This document shows, in pieces, positions 9,367 through 17,865 of a DNA stretch of 64,000 nucleotides (within the stretch, counting starts at the first letter, position 1; every line of letters begins with the position of its first letter). The position numbers and the translations under genes were made by a program. The notes below the pieces were generated by a model. The model made no database searches, was not told the origin of the DNA, and saw only the letters and a list, made by a program, of their open reading frames with translations. The stretch covers positions 30,401 to 94,400 of the forward strand of contig DATFBY010000055.1 of the NCBI GenBank assembly GCA_035253585.1. Direction: 5' to 3'. Source of the DNA: DATFBY01 sp035253585 (GTDB lineage: Bacteria; Gemmatimonadota; Gemmatimonadetes; Gemmatimonadales; Gemmatimonadaceae).

Positions 9367-9873
9367 GTGAGCGACAGATCCCTCGCATTGCGTCCAGCTC
9401 GCCGCGCAACTGCACAAGACATTCCGGCGATGGTGCGCGTCATCAACGCCGCCTATCGAGTCGAGGACTTTTTTGTCGACGGGGATCGCACGAGCGCCGG
9501 CGACCTCGAGCTGAAGATGGCCGCGCCAGGGGCATGCTTCCTCGTCATCGACGGCCAGGCGCCCGACGACCTCGGCGGCTCGGTATTCGTGGAGGTTCGA
9601 GGAGACCGCGGATATTTCGGGATGCTCTCCGTCAGCCCATCGCACCAGAAGGAGGGCCTTGGTCGTGCGCTCGTGACGGCGGCGGAGGATCACTGCCGCG
9701 CGGCCGGATGCAGGTTCCTCGACCTCGACGTCGTGAACCTCCGCCTCGAGCTGCCGGCATTTTATCGCAAGCTTGGCTATGCCCCGTTCGACACCGCACC
9801 TTTTCCCAAGGGCGAGAAGCTGCGCCGTCCCGCCCATCTCATTCTCATGACCAAGCCCTTGGTCGAGCTTTGA
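9367..9873 (+). CDS. GNAT family N-acetyltransferase
   Basis: 168 residues from a GTG start. The acetyl-CoA-binding motif A is clear: YFGMLSVSPSHQKEGLGRAL (Q/R-x-x-G-x-G/A as QKEGLG), followed by motif B with the usual aromatic end (LPAFYRKLGYAPFD). Length is typical of single-domain acetyltransferases. The acceptor (amine of a small molecule, peptide or antibiotic) is not deducible. It is divergent from the ADOP permease and 35 nt upstream of the DUF1801 gene, probably co-transcribed with it. Confidence 0.88.
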   Translation: MSDRSLALRPARRATAQDIPAMVRVINAAYRVEDFFVDGDRTSAGDLELKMAAPGACFLVIDGQAPDDLGGSVFVEVRGDRGYFGMLSVSPSHQKEGLGRALVTAAEDHCRAAGCRFLDLDVVNLRLELPAFYRKLGYAPFDTAPFPKGEKLRRPAHLILMTKPLVEL

Positions 9874-9908
9874 GTCGTGCGTCACGCATCGAGCAGTTGG
9901 AGGAAGCG

Positions 9909-10508
9909 ATGGCTGAGAACAAGACGAAGGAGACGAGTGCCAGCGTGTCGGAGTTCCTCGATCGCGTCGACGATGCCAGACGTCGACAGGAGTGCCTGAC
10001 GATTCTGGAGCTCATGAGATCGGTGACAAATCTCGAGCCCAAGATGTGGGGCTCGAGCATGGTGGGCTTTGGCAGCTACCACTACAAGTACGAGAGCGGA
10101 CGCGAAGGCGACTACTTCCTGACCGGCTTCTCGCCGCGAAAGCAAAACCTCACGCTCTATCTGATGAGCGGATTCGACGAGCTCGGTCCATATCTGACGA
10201 GGCTCGGCAAGCACAAGACGGGAAAGTCGTGCTTGTACATCGACACGCTCGACGACGTCGACATGAGCGTGCTCCGGCAGATGATCGAGCAGTCGGTTTC
10301 GATGAAGGAGTCTGAAGCAGCGAGGGCCACGAGCGCGGTCACGAGTCCGCCAACGAGTCCTCGCGCCGCGTCGCCGAAGCCTCGAAGCACTGGTCGCAAG
10401 GCCAAGCGGCCCAAGCAAATCCCGCGACGGAGTGCGAAGCCAAGCACGACCCGAAGCTCGAAGCGCGTAAAGAAGTCAGCGGTCAAACGGAAAAGGTCGA
10501 GGAGGTGA
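9909..10508 (+). CDS. DUF1801 domain protein with lysine/arginine-rich tail
   Basis: 199 residues. The ATG at 9909 has an ideal Shine-Dalgarno (GGAGGA). Residues 1 to about 135 match DUF1801: VSEFLDRVDDARRRQECLTI, then KMWGSSMVGFGSYHYKYESG and RKQNLTLYLMSG. This fold (YdhG-like) has unknown function. From about residue 140 the protein is a low-complexity Lys/Arg/Ser/Pro tail (KAKRPKQIPRRSAKPSTTR, ending KRKRSRR) resembling histone H1-type or nucleic-acid-binding tails; most DUF1801 proteins lack this. Nucleic-acid binding is an inference from charge only. Confidence 0.83.
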   Translation: MAENKTKETSASVSEFLDRVDDARRRQECLTILELMRSVTNLEPKMWGSSMVGFGSYHYKYESGREGDYFLTGFSPRKQNLTLYLMSGFDELGPYLTRLGKHKTGKSCLYIDTLDDVDMSVLRQMIEQSVSMKESEAARATSAVTSPPTSPRAASPKPRSTGRKAKRPKQIPRRSAKPSTTRSSKRVKKSAVKRKRSRR

Positions 10509-10663
10509 CTCCAAACCCTGGCCCGCGACTTTCGTAGAGAAAGAGCGAAACCATCTACGGCATCACGGCGGGCAGCAGCGTCCTCACACTCTTCCTCCTC
10601 ATCCGGGCTCGCTGGGTGAATCGGGTGAGCCGCTGACATGGGGGCCGGTGACACGCGGAACGG

Positions 10664-10683
10664 CCGGGGCTGACCAGCCCCGG
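10664..10683 (+). promoter_or_regulatory. Stem-loop in the pntAb leader
   Basis: Perfect 8-bp stem CCGGGGCT / AGCCCCGG with a GACC tetraloop, about 80 nt upstream of pntAb, in the 257-nt region between the DUF1801 gene and pntAb. No U-tract follows, so it is not a standard terminator. It may be a leader structure or simply part of a Rho-type end. The rest of the region shows no gene. Confidence 0.4.
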
Positions 10684-10765
10684 GCTCTGGACGAACGGGG
10701 TTCGCGAGCGGAGACTAGGAGCGCTGTCCGAGCCGCACTTCACCCCTAGCGTCGCCGGAGCCGAC

Positions 10766-11206
10766 ATGCTGCCAGCCGATGCACCGCGTGACCTCACGAC
10801 TCTGACTCGTCAGGCGGCCGACACCGCCGTCCGTCCCGCAGGAAGCACGCACGATGGAGCCGCACCGCTCGACTACTGGGCGATGCTCTTCGTCTTCGTG
10901 CTCGCCACCTTCATCGGCATCGGCGTCATCCGACGCGTGTCGCGGTTGTTGCACACACCGCTCATGTCGCTCACCAACGCGATCTCGGCGATCGCGGTCG
11001 TGGGCGCGATCATCGTCGCCGGCAGCGACTACCCGCCGTCGATTCGATTCATGGGAGCGATCGCGCTCTTCGCGTCCATGACCAACATCGTGAGCGGATT
11101 CCTGATCACCGACCGAATGCTCAAGATGTTCAAGTCGGAGCGCCAGCCGTCGCGGCAAGTAGGCAAGACGGCGGCGCCTGACGCGCGCGAGCTCGAGAAG
11201 CGATGA
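10766..11206 (+). CDS. pntAb: NAD(P) transhydrogenase subunit alpha 2 (membrane part)
   Basis: 146 residues. After a hydrophilic start of about 40 residues come three to four TM helices: YWAMLFVFVLATFIGIGVI, LMSLTNAISAIAVVGAIIVAG and MGAIALFASMTNIVSGFLIT, matching the short membrane subunit of three-gene (Rhodospirillum-type) proton-translocating transhydrogenases. TPLMSLTNAISA is the family signature. The stop overlaps the pntB start by 4 nt (ATGA). The NAD-binding subunit gene pntAa, normally immediately upstream, is absent from the window. The N-terminal extension before the first TM is longer than usual, so an internal start is possible. Confidence 0.9.
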   Translation: MLPADAPRDLTTLTRQAADTAVRPAGSTHDGAAPLDYWAMLFVFVLATFIGIGVIRRVSRLLHTPLMSLTNAISAIAVVGAIIVAGSDYPPSIRFMGAIALFASMTNIVSGFLITDRMLKMFKSERQPSRQVGKTAAPDARELEKR

Positions 11207-12609
11207 TCGAATCCATCGCGCAACTCGCCTACGTCCTGGCCACGGCGCTCTTCGTCCTGGCGCTGCACTGGCTGAACGACCCGAAGACTGCGCGTCGCGG
11301 AGTGCAGTCCGGCATCGCGGGAATGACGATCGCCGTGCTCGCCACCTGGATCCAGCCGCAGATTCTCCACCACGCCTGGATCGTCGTAGCCATCATCCTC
11401 GGCTTCGCTGTCGGCATCCCTCTGTCGAAAGTTCCACTCACCGCGGTGCCGCAGCGGACGGCGCTCTCGCACGCGTTCGGTGGTTTAGCCGCCGGTCTGG
11501 TGGGGACCGCGAAGTATTTCCTCTGGCTCGGGGAAGGTGCGGAAAACCTCACGCCGTTCCGCATGACGGCCATCGTCGCCGAGATCATACTGGGCTACCT
11601 GACGTTCACGGGAAGCTTGATGGCGGCCGGAAAGCTTCAGGAAGTGAAGTGGATCCCGCAGCGGCCGGTGACATACCCGCTGCAGAACGTCACCAACATC
11701 GGCATCTTGGCCGCCGCGGTCGGACTGGGCGCGCTGCTCGTGGCTCGGCCGGCGGCGCCGTGGTCCAGCACGCTGTTCCTCGTGGTGATCGCACTTGCTC
11801 TCCTCTTCGGTGTCCTGCTGATCATTCCGATCGGCGGTGCCGACATGCCGACGGTCATCTCGATCCTGAATTCCTACGCCGGCCTGTCCGCTGTCGCGAT
11901 GGGCTTCGTGCTCGACAACAAGCTGCTCATCACTGCTGGTGCGCTCGATGGATCGAGCGGCCTCATCCTCTCGATTCTCATGACCCGAGCGATGAACCGC
12001 TCGTTCACGAACGTGCTGTTCGGTGCGTTCGGTACCGTGCAGAAAGTCAAGGAAGGGAAGGAGGAGCGCACGTACAAGGCAGAGACGGTCGAGGGTGCAG
12101 CGCAGGTGCTCGAGCAGGCGCAGAAAGTGGTCATCATTCCCGGCTACGGCATGGCGGTCGCGCAGGCGCAGCATCGAGTGCGCGAGCTGTACGATCAGCT
12201 GACCAAGCGCGGCATCAACGTGCAGTTCGCAATACACCCAGTGGCGGGTCGAATGCCCGGCCACATGAACGTGCTCCTCGCCGAAGCAGAGATTCCCTAT
12301 AGTGCGTTGGTAGACATGGAGGAGATCAACCGGGAGATAGGGCAGGCCGACGTCGCAATCGTCGTCGGTGCGAATGACACGGTGAATCCAGCTGCGCGAA
12401 GCGATCAGTCGAGCCCGATCTACGGCATGCCGATCATCGATGCGGACAAGGCACGCACCGTCTTTGCCATCAAGCGGAGCAAGAATCCGGGGTTCGCGGG
12501 GATTGACAACGAGCTCTATGTAAACGACAAGACATGGATGCTTTTCGGGGATGCCAAGGCGGTGGTGGGCGACCTGGTGAAGAACCTCGCTGGCGGCGGC
12601 CTGCACTGA
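11203..12609 (+). CDS. pntB: NAD(P) transhydrogenase subunit beta
   Basis: 468 residues, full length. Residues 1-265 hold the multi-helix proton-channel domain (for example KVPLTAVPQRTALSHAFGGL, MPTVISILNSYAGLSAVAMG). Residues about 290-465 are the NADP(H)-binding domain III: VIIPGYGMAVAQAQH (310-324), IHPVAGRMPGHMNVLLAEA (345-361) and VVGANDTVNPAA (387-398) are diagnostic. With PntAa and PntAb it couples hydride transfer between NADH and NADP+ to proton translocation. It overlaps pntAb. A weak stem (CCGCCG/CGGCGG, 12631-12645) follows it. Confidence 0.96.
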   Translation: MIESIAQLAYVLATALFVLALHWLNDPKTARRGVQSGIAGMTIAVLATWIQPQILHHAWIVVAIILGFAVGIPLSKVPLTAVPQRTALSHAFGGLAAGLVGTAKYFLWLGEGAENLTPFRMTAIVAEIILGYLTFTGSLMAAGKLQEVKWIPQRPVTYPLQNVTNIGILAAAVGLGALLVARPAAPWSSTLFLVVIALALLFGVLLIIPIGGADMPTVISILNSYAGLSAVAMGFVLDNKLLITAGALDGSSGLILSILMTRAMNRSFTNVLFGAFGTVQKVKEGKEERTYKAETVEGAAQVLEQAQKVVIIPGYGMAVAQAQHRVRELYDQLTKRGINVQFAIHPVAGRMPGHMNVLLAEAEIPYSALVDMEEINREIGQADVAIVVGANDTVNPAARSDQSSPIYGMPIIDADKARTVFAIKRSKNPGFAGIDNELYVNDKTWMLFGDAKAVVGDLVKNLAGGGLH

Positions 12610-12781
12610 TCGACGTGCGTCCGCTGCCAGCCGCCGTCGCGGCGGGATTCTTGCGAAAGGGGTGCAGGAATTCCTGAAAGGCGTTCGGGCCACGTTTCAC
12701 CAAGCCGCCCGTGACGCCTGTTTGGTGTTGCCGACGAGCCGTGTGTGCAAGTCGACGCTGGATGTGATGTGAGGAGAGGTG

Positions 12782-14293
12782 ATGCAGGTAGCAGGTGAGC
12801 AGAACGGCTCGCGACCGACCGGACATGCTGCCGCGCACGAGCGCGGTCGTCACGCGCACAGCGTGCAGTTCTACGACGACGATCAATTTCTGACTGCCGC
12901 GGTCTCCGAGTTCATGGCGGATGGCCTCGCCAATAGTCAGGCAGTCGTCGCCATCGCGACCCGTGCGCATTGCGATGCGTTCGGCATCAATCTCCGAAGC
13001 AGGGGCATCGATCTCGACGAGCAACGCGAGAGCGGGCGGCTGACGATGCTCGACGCGCGTGAAACGCTCGAGACCTTCATGATCGACAAGGTGCCAGACG
13101 CGTCGCGATTCCAAATGCTCGTCGGCGGTGTGTTGGAGCGCAGCTCGCGCCACAGCGGCGGCGCTCTCGTGCGCGCGTACGGCGAAATGGTGGATCTTCT
13201 CTGGAAAGACGGAAACGCCGACGGCGCGATTCGGCTCGAGGAGCTGTGGAATGAGCTCGCGGCCCAGCATGCGTTCTCGCTCCTCTGTGCCTACTCGATG
13301 GCGAGCTTCTACACGTCGGACGCGGTCAGCCGCTTCGAGGACATTTGCCGGACGCACACGCACGTCGTCCCGACCGAGGCCTATCTCCTCGGCGACGACG
13401 CGTCGCGCCTGAGACAGATCGCCCTCCTGCAACAACGGGCGCTCGCCCTGGAGACCGAGCTCGCGTATCGTCGTGAGCTCGAGCAGCGCCTCCGGGAATC
13501 GCTGCTCGCGCGAGAGCACGCCGAGCAGGAGATGGCGCGCACCGCCCAGGCGCTCGAGTCGGCGCTCGAGCGCGAGCGCGCCGCGCGGCTCGACGCGGAG
13601 GTCGCAAACCAGGCGAAGAGCGACTTCCTCGCCGTGATGAGCCACGAGCTGAGAACTCCGCTGAATGCGATCGGTGGTCACACGCAGCTGCTCGAGATCG
13701 GCATCCACGGGCCAGTGTCATCCGCGCAGAAGACAGCGCTCTCGAGGATCGACCGGAGCCAACGCCATCTGCTCACGCTGATCAACGATCTCCTCAACCT
13801 CTCGCAGATCGAGCGTGGGCGCGTCGAATACTCGATTTCTGAAGTACCTCTCGCGCCGATCCTCGATGAGGTGATGTCGATGATCGAGCCGATGATGGCC
13901 GATGCCGGCATCACTCACCATGTAATCCATCCGCCGGAGCCATTGACGGTTCACGCTGACGCCGAAAAGCTGCAGCAGATCGTGCTCAACCTTTTGACCA
14001 ACGCGATCAAGTTCACTCCGTCGAACGGACGGATCGCGTTGGAGAGCGAGCGCGTCGACGGCGTCGCCATCATTCACGTTCGTGATTCGGGAATCGGCAT
14101 CGATCCGAGCAGGCTCGATCGCATCTTCGAGCCGTTCGTGCAGCTCGAGCGCCGGGGCCAGGACGGACAGCTGGGCGTCGGCTTGGGCCTGGCGATCAGT
14201 CGCGACCTCGCGCGGGGAATGGGAGGAGCACTCACCGCCGAGAGCACCCTCGGCCGCGGAGCGACATTCACGCTGACGCTGCGCGCCGCCTGA
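12782..14293 (+). CDS. MEDS-domain sensor histidine kinase
   Basis: 503 residues from the ATG at 12782, with Shine-Dalgarno GAGGAG 5 nt upstream; a GTG at 12779 directly precedes it. Residues 25-205 match the MEDS (DcmR-type sensory) domain: HSVQFYDDDQFLTAAVSEFM, the CAYSMASFY region and HTHVVPTEAY. Residues 210-280 are a predicted coiled coil. HisKA follows with the phospho-acceptor His in FLAVMSHELRTPLN (H288), then HATPase_c with N-box NLLTNAIKFTPSNG, G1 DSGIGIDPSRLDRIFEPF and G2 GVGLGLAISR. There are no TM segments, so it is a cytoplasmic sensor. No response regulator is adjacent. The ligand of MEDS is unknown. Confidence 0.9.
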   Translation: MQVAGEQNGSRPTGHAAAHERGRHAHSVQFYDDDQFLTAAVSEFMADGLANSQAVVAIATRAHCDAFGINLRSRGIDLDEQRESGRLTMLDARETLETFMIDKVPDASRFQMLVGGVLERSSRHSGGALVRAYGEMVDLLWKDGNADGAIRLEELWNELAAQHAFSLLCAYSMASFYTSDAVSRFEDICRTHTHVVPTEAYLLGDDASRLRQIALLQQRALALETELAYRRELEQRLRESLLAREHAEQEMARTAQALESALERERAARLDAEVANQAKSDFLAVMSHELRTPLNAIGGHTQLLEIGIHGPVSSAQKTALSRIDRSQRHLLTLINDLLNLSQIERGRVEYSISEVPLAPILDEVMSMIEPMMADAGITHHVIHPPEPLTVHADAEKLQQIVLNLLTNAIKFTPSNGRIALESERVDGVAIIHVRDSGIGIDPSRLDRIFEPFVQLERRGQDGQLGVGLGLAISRDLARGMGGALTAESTLGRGATFTLTLRAA

Positions 14294-14388
14294 CCGTTCG
14301 CTGAAACTTCAGTTCGCGTACTGAACACTCGACTCGTCGGCGATCGCACGACGCACTACCTTGTTCGGTCGTGAGAATCCTCATCCGC

Positions 14389-14823
14389 ATGAGCCGGCGA
14401 GCTGCGACGATCGCCGCCCTTCTCGCACCGGCGCTCGCCGGTGCCTGCCGAACCGTCGCACCGGCCGCACCATCCCCATCAGCGATCGCGTCCGCGCAAC
14501 GCGTCGTGAGTGACCGCCTCTTCTTCGGGCGCAGCGTCCCGGGCGGCGGCATGGTGAGCGACGCCGAGTGGACCGCGTTCGTCGACAGCGTAATCACTCC
14601 GCGCTTTCCCAATGGCCTCACGATTTGGCGAGCCGAGGGTCAGTGGCGGGAATCGACGGGTGCGCTCGCACGCGAGACCGTGATGGTTCTCGAGGTCCTC
14701 TATCCTGCCGACAGCGCATCCGACCGCGCGGTCCGCGAGATCGCGGAGGAGTACAAACGACGCTTCCGGCAGGAGGCAGTACTGCGGGCGACTGACGAGG
14801 CGCTGATCAGGCTTCTGGACTGA
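14389..14823 (+). CDS. DUF3574 domain lipoprotein
   Basis: 144 residues from the ATG at 14389, which places a normal-length signal (MSRRAATIAALLAPALAGAC) with lipobox LAGAC; a GTG at 14371 is the alternative start. The body matches DUF3574: RLFFGRSVPGGGMVSDAEWTAF, then ITPRFPNGLTIWRAEGQWRE and ETVMVLEVLYP. It is probably anchored in a membrane facing the periplasm. The family has no known function. It follows the histidine kinase by about 95 nt. Confidence 0.8.
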   Translation: MSRRAATIAALLAPALAGACRTVAPAAPSPSAIASAQRVVSDRLFFGRSVPGGGMVSDAEWTAFVDSVITPRFPNGLTIWRAEGQWRESTGALARETVMVLEVLYPADSASDRAVREIAEEYKRRFRQEAVLRATDEALIRLLD

Positions 14824-14866
14824 CCGAGTGGTGCTATTGCGTCACGCGTAAACATTTGATAACCTA

Positions 14867-14912
14867 GCGGGCCTCCGACGCCGGGGGCCTCGTTACTGCG
14901 GGGGAGGCCCGC
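14867..14912 (+). terminator. Stem-loop after the DUF3574 gene
   Basis: Perfect 10-bp inverted repeat GCGGGCCTCC (14867-14876) / GGAGGCCCGC (14903-14912) with a 26-nt GC-rich loop, located 45 nt after the stop of the DUF3574 gene. No U-tract follows; termination is a guess. Confidence 0.4.
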
Positions 14913-14995
14913 CTGGAGCGCCAAGTACTGGCACGAGCGGCGCATTCTCGCTTGTCCTCACCTCGATACACTCGTCGACCGTGAGGACCTTCCGG

Positions 14996-15631
14996 ATGAA
15001 GCACTTCGTCATACGTGCCGCCGGCGCGCTCACCTTCGCGCTTTGCGCGGCCGCCACCGCTCCCTCCAGCGCGTCCGCGCAGCAAGATCAGTCTGTCGTC
15101 AGACTTGCGCCTGCGACGCTGCCCCGACCGATGTCGCTTGTCGTGAACGGCCAACGTCTACCGGTCACCACGATGCAGGTGCGCTCCGGCGTACGCGGGA
15201 CCGGAACGGCTGCCGACTTCTACGTCTCGGTGGACGATCTCTCGAGCGCGCTCGGCGGAACGGCCACGACACGACCGCTTCAGCTGCAGGGGAATACAGT
15301 GGTCGCGCTCCCGATCACGGTGCGCCCTAGTGGCGCTGCCGTGGACAGCCTGGACAATTTCCGCCCGCGCACCCCGGGTGCCGCGGTCGACAGCCTCGAC
15401 AACTTCCGGCCGGGCGGCGTGACCTCGACGGCGCCTCGACTCCCGATCACCGTGCGGCAGGCAGGCACACTCTCGACGAACGTCGTGATGATCGACGGAA
15501 AGGCCTACGTGCCCTTGTCAGATCTCGCCACGGCACTCGGCGGCACGCCGACGATCGGTTCGACACAGATCGACATCTCCGCTGGCGCGTCGTGCGCGAC
15601 CTGCGTGCTGTCAGGCGGCCGAAGTCCGTAG
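14996..15631 (+). CDS. Secreted protein with two copper-amine-oxidase-N-like segments
   Basis: 211 residues from the ATG at 14996, preceded by GAGG; a GTG at 14981 is the alternative. A signal peptide (RAAGALTFALCAAATAPSSASA) is followed by two segments resembling the copper amine oxidase N-terminal (stalk) domain: SLVVNGQRLPVTTMQV ... FYVSVDDLSSALGGT and VVMIDGKAYVPLSDLATALGGT. The linker holds a near-perfect tandem duplication of about 14 residues (GAAVDSLDNFRP twice). Such domains in other bacteria often bind cell wall or form scaffolds; no function can be assigned here. Two cysteines (CATC) lie near the C-terminus. Confidence 0.75.
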   Translation: MKHFVIRAAGALTFALCAAATAPSSASAQQDQSVVRLAPATLPRPMSLVVNGQRLPVTTMQVRSGVRGTGTAADFYVSVDDLSSALGGTATTRPLQLQGNTVVALPITVRPSGAAVDSLDNFRPRTPGAAVDSLDNFRPGGVTSTAPRLPITVRQAGTLSTNVVMIDGKAYVPLSDLATALGGTPTIGSTQIDISAGASCATCVLSGGRSP

Positions 15632-15637
15632 CAGGCG

Positions 15638-15657
15638 CGACTCGCCGCGGCGAGTCG
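15638..15657. repeat. Perfect 20-bp palindrome
   Basis: CGACTCGCCG followed directly by its inverse complement CGGCGAGTCG, 6 nt after the stop at 15631 and 43 nt before the glycosyltransferase start. It could be a hairpin terminator (8-bp stem, CGCG loop) or a dimeric-regulator operator. Confidence 0.6.
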
Positions 15658-15700
15658 ACTCGGAGGCGGTCGGCGTATAGCTTGACGTCCGACCGCCACG

Positions 15701-16924
15701 ATGAGTTGCGTGAGCTCCTCGGAACGAACGAGAGTGCTGTGCATCGCTACCGCGTATCCACGGCACGAGGGTGACCATGTCACCCCATGGCTGCCCGAGC
15801 TGATTCGTCGACTCCGCACGAAGGAGATCGACGTGGAGGTCCTCACCTCGGCGTATCGCGGCTTGGGCGATCAGACGGTCGACGGCGTTCGGGTGCATCG
15901 ATTTCGCTATGCGCCCGCGTCGCTGGAGCATCTTACGCACGATCTCAGCGCTCCGGCGCAGATCAAGAAAATTCCGCTCATGGCCGCGCTGATCCCGACC
16001 TACATCGCGCGAGGCCGCGCGGCAGCCGAGCGGCTTGCGCTGACCGGCAGATTCGATGTCGTGCACGCCTTGTGGCCGGTGCCGCACGCCGTGATCGGAG
16101 CGGCCGCCAAGCGCGCCGCGCACCTGCCACTGGTCTCTACATTTTTCGGGTCCGAGATTGCCTGGCGCGGTGCATTGCGCGCGACGCTCGCGCCTGCCGT
16201 TCGCGCCGCCATCCGGGCGTCCGACGTAGTGACGGCGATCTCGCGATATACGGCGGAGCTCGTTCGCCAGTTCGCTCCGGAGGTCGAGCCGCGGATCATT
16301 CCGATTGGAGCGGCTGTGGAACCACCGGCGGCGCAGGCGACGTCGCATGACCGCAAAATTTTCGAGCTGCTGTATGCCGGCCGCCTGACGAGTAGGAAGG
16401 GTGTGCACGTGCTCCTCGACGCGCTGGCTAGAGGCACGACGCGCAGCACATTGCACGTGGTTGGAGACGGTGCCGAGCGCTCGAATCTCGAGTTACGGGC
16501 GGCGAAACTCGGGGTGGCAGCGCGCGTACACTTTCACGGTTTCGTCACGCGCGACGAGTTGGTGCGTCGCTACGAGTCGTGCGACACGCTGGTACTGCCG
16601 TCGTTAGGCAGCGTTCAGGGAGATGTCGAAGGGTTGGGCATTCCGGCGATCGAAGCGCTCGGGTTTGGCAAGCCGGTAATCGCGTCGGCCAGCGGGGGGG
16701 TCACCGACATCGTACAGGACGGCATCAACGGACTCTTGGTACCGCCGGGCGATCCGGAGGCGCTCTCGCGCGCCATCGACTCGTTGGAATCGGATCGCCC
16801 ACGCGCGCGCGCGTTAGGCGCCGCGGGACGTACGCATGTTCAACGCCAGTTCGGCTGGGCTGCGATCATCGAGGCTCTCATAGACGTCTACAGATCGGCT
16901 CGCGCTCGCAGAGCCGCATTGTGA
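15701..16924 (+). CDS. Glycosyltransferase family 4
   Basis: 407 residues with a GT-B fold. The N-terminal domain is RVLCIATAYPRHEGDHVTPW through STFFGSEIAWRG. The C-terminal nucleotide-sugar domain begins at LLYAGRLTSRKGVHVLLDAL and carries the retaining GT4 E-x7-E signature as EGLGIPAIEALGFGKPVIAS. It transfers a sugar to an unknown acceptor, probably lipid-linked or cell-envelope glycan. The stop TGA overlaps the GTG of the next membrane-protein gene (GTGA), tying the two functionally. GTG codons a few residues in are possible alternative starts. Confidence 0.92.
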   Translation: MSCVSSSERTRVLCIATAYPRHEGDHVTPWLPELIRRLRTKEIDVEVLTSAYRGLGDQTVDGVRVHRFRYAPASLEHLTHDLSAPAQIKKIPLMAALIPTYIARGRAAAERLALTGRFDVVHALWPVPHAVIGAAAKRAAHLPLVSTFFGSEIAWRGALRATLAPAVRAAIRASDVVTAISRYTAELVRQFAPEVEPRIIPIGAAVEPPAAQATSHDRKIFELLYAGRLTSRKGVHVLLDALARGTTRSTLHVVGDGAERSNLELRAAKLGVAARVHFHGFVTRDELVRRYESCDTLVLPSLGSVQGDVEGLGIPAIEALGFGKPVIASASGGVTDIVQDGINGLLVPPGDPEALSRAIDSLESDRPRARALGAAGRTHVQRQFGWAAIIEALIDVYRSARARRAAL

Positions 16925-17865
16925 GCGACGCCAAACGCAAAGGTGCGTTGCGCGCGCTCGCCTGGGTGTTGACGCTGCTCGCCATCGTCTATCTCGTACG
17001 CGCCGTCGTGCGCGACTGGCGCGCACTCGACCTCTCGCTGCTGCGCGTGCGTCCGCTCGAGCTTCTGGTCAGCGTCGCGCTCGAGACCGCGGCGCTGGCG
17101 TGGGGCGTGAGCGCTTGGGGTCGCCTGATTCGCACGTTAACCGGAACGCCCGTGCGCCTTCGCACGCTTCTTCGCGTGTGGTGGAGCGCGAGCGTCGCCC
17201 GTTTCGTCCCCGGAAAAGTGTGGCCTTTCGTAGCCGCCGCCGGTGGAAGTGCCACGACCGGAGTGAGCGGGCCGCTCCTCGCTGCCACGTTCGGCTTGCA
17301 CGCCGCGCTGGCGCTGATCACTGCTGGCGTCGTCGGCGTTGCGGCACTCGAGCGCACCCAGGGCCAGCTGGCTGGCGTGGCGCTTTCCGTAATCGCGCTG
17401 GTGATCGTGCTCATCGGCATTCATCCGCGCTTGGCGCGCGGCACGGTTCGGCTCGCCGAACGAATGCTAGGGCGCGAGCCGCGCGAGTGGCGTTATCGCT
17501 GGCGCGATGGCGCCGCGCTCGTCGCCATTCACGTCACGTCGTGGTTGGTGCAGGGCGTGGCGCTTTTTCTTTTCGTTCGAGCGATCGTGGGGATCGCGCC
17601 GAGCGCGCTGTCTCAGACAGTGAGTGCCACGGCGCTCTCGTTCGCCGGCGGAAGTCTCCTGTCGATCGCACCGGCGGGTATCGGAGTTCGCGAGGCGGCG
17701 CTCGCGGTCATGCTCGAGCCGTACGTGCCAGCTGGCACCGCCACGGTGGTGGCCTTGGCGGCTCGACTCTGGTCGGTAGCGGCCGAAGCGTTGTTAGGCG
17801 CGATCGCACTGATGATGGCGAAGGAGTCCTTACGCACACCAACGATCGATGAGGTCAAGCAATGA
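16921..17865 (+). CDS. Lysylphosphatidylglycerol synthase-like transmembrane protein (UPF0104)
   Basis: 314 residues from a GTG that overlaps the preceding stop; the frame stays open upstream but that part is a shadow of the glycosyltransferase. About seven to eight TM helices are seen, with family motifs ARFVPGKVWPFVAAAG and LSFAGGSLLSIAPAGIGVREAAL. This flippase/synthase-like domain occurs alone in many envelope-glycan clusters, where it is thought to act on lipid-linked substrates; the aminoacyl-transferase domain of MprF is absent. Coupled upstream to a GT4 and downstream (ATGA) to a DinB-like gene. Confidence 0.85.
   Translation: MSDAKRKGALRALAWVLTLLAIVYLVRAVVRDWRALDLSLLRVRPLELLVSVALETAALAWGVSAWGRLIRTLTGTPVRLRTLLRVWWSASVARFVPGKVWPFVAAAGGSATTGVSGPLLAATFGLHAALALITAGVVGVAALERTQGQLAGVALSVIALVIVLIGIHPRLARGTVRLAERMLGREPREWRYRWRDGAALVAIHVTSWLVQGVALFLFVRAIVGIAPSALSQTVSATALSFAGGSLLSIAPAGIGVREAALAVMLEPYVPAGTATVVALAARLWSVAAEALLGAIALMMAKESLRTPTIDEVKQ

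Noticed and set aside
10583..10765. Riboswitch in the pntAb leader
   Set aside because: Only one short stem-loop is visible and no known NAD- or other riboswitch consensus could be matched by eye.
12664..12675. CAGGAATTCCTG palindrome after pntB
   Set aside because: 12-bp palindrome in a short intergenic stretch; could be chance and shows no partner or repeat.
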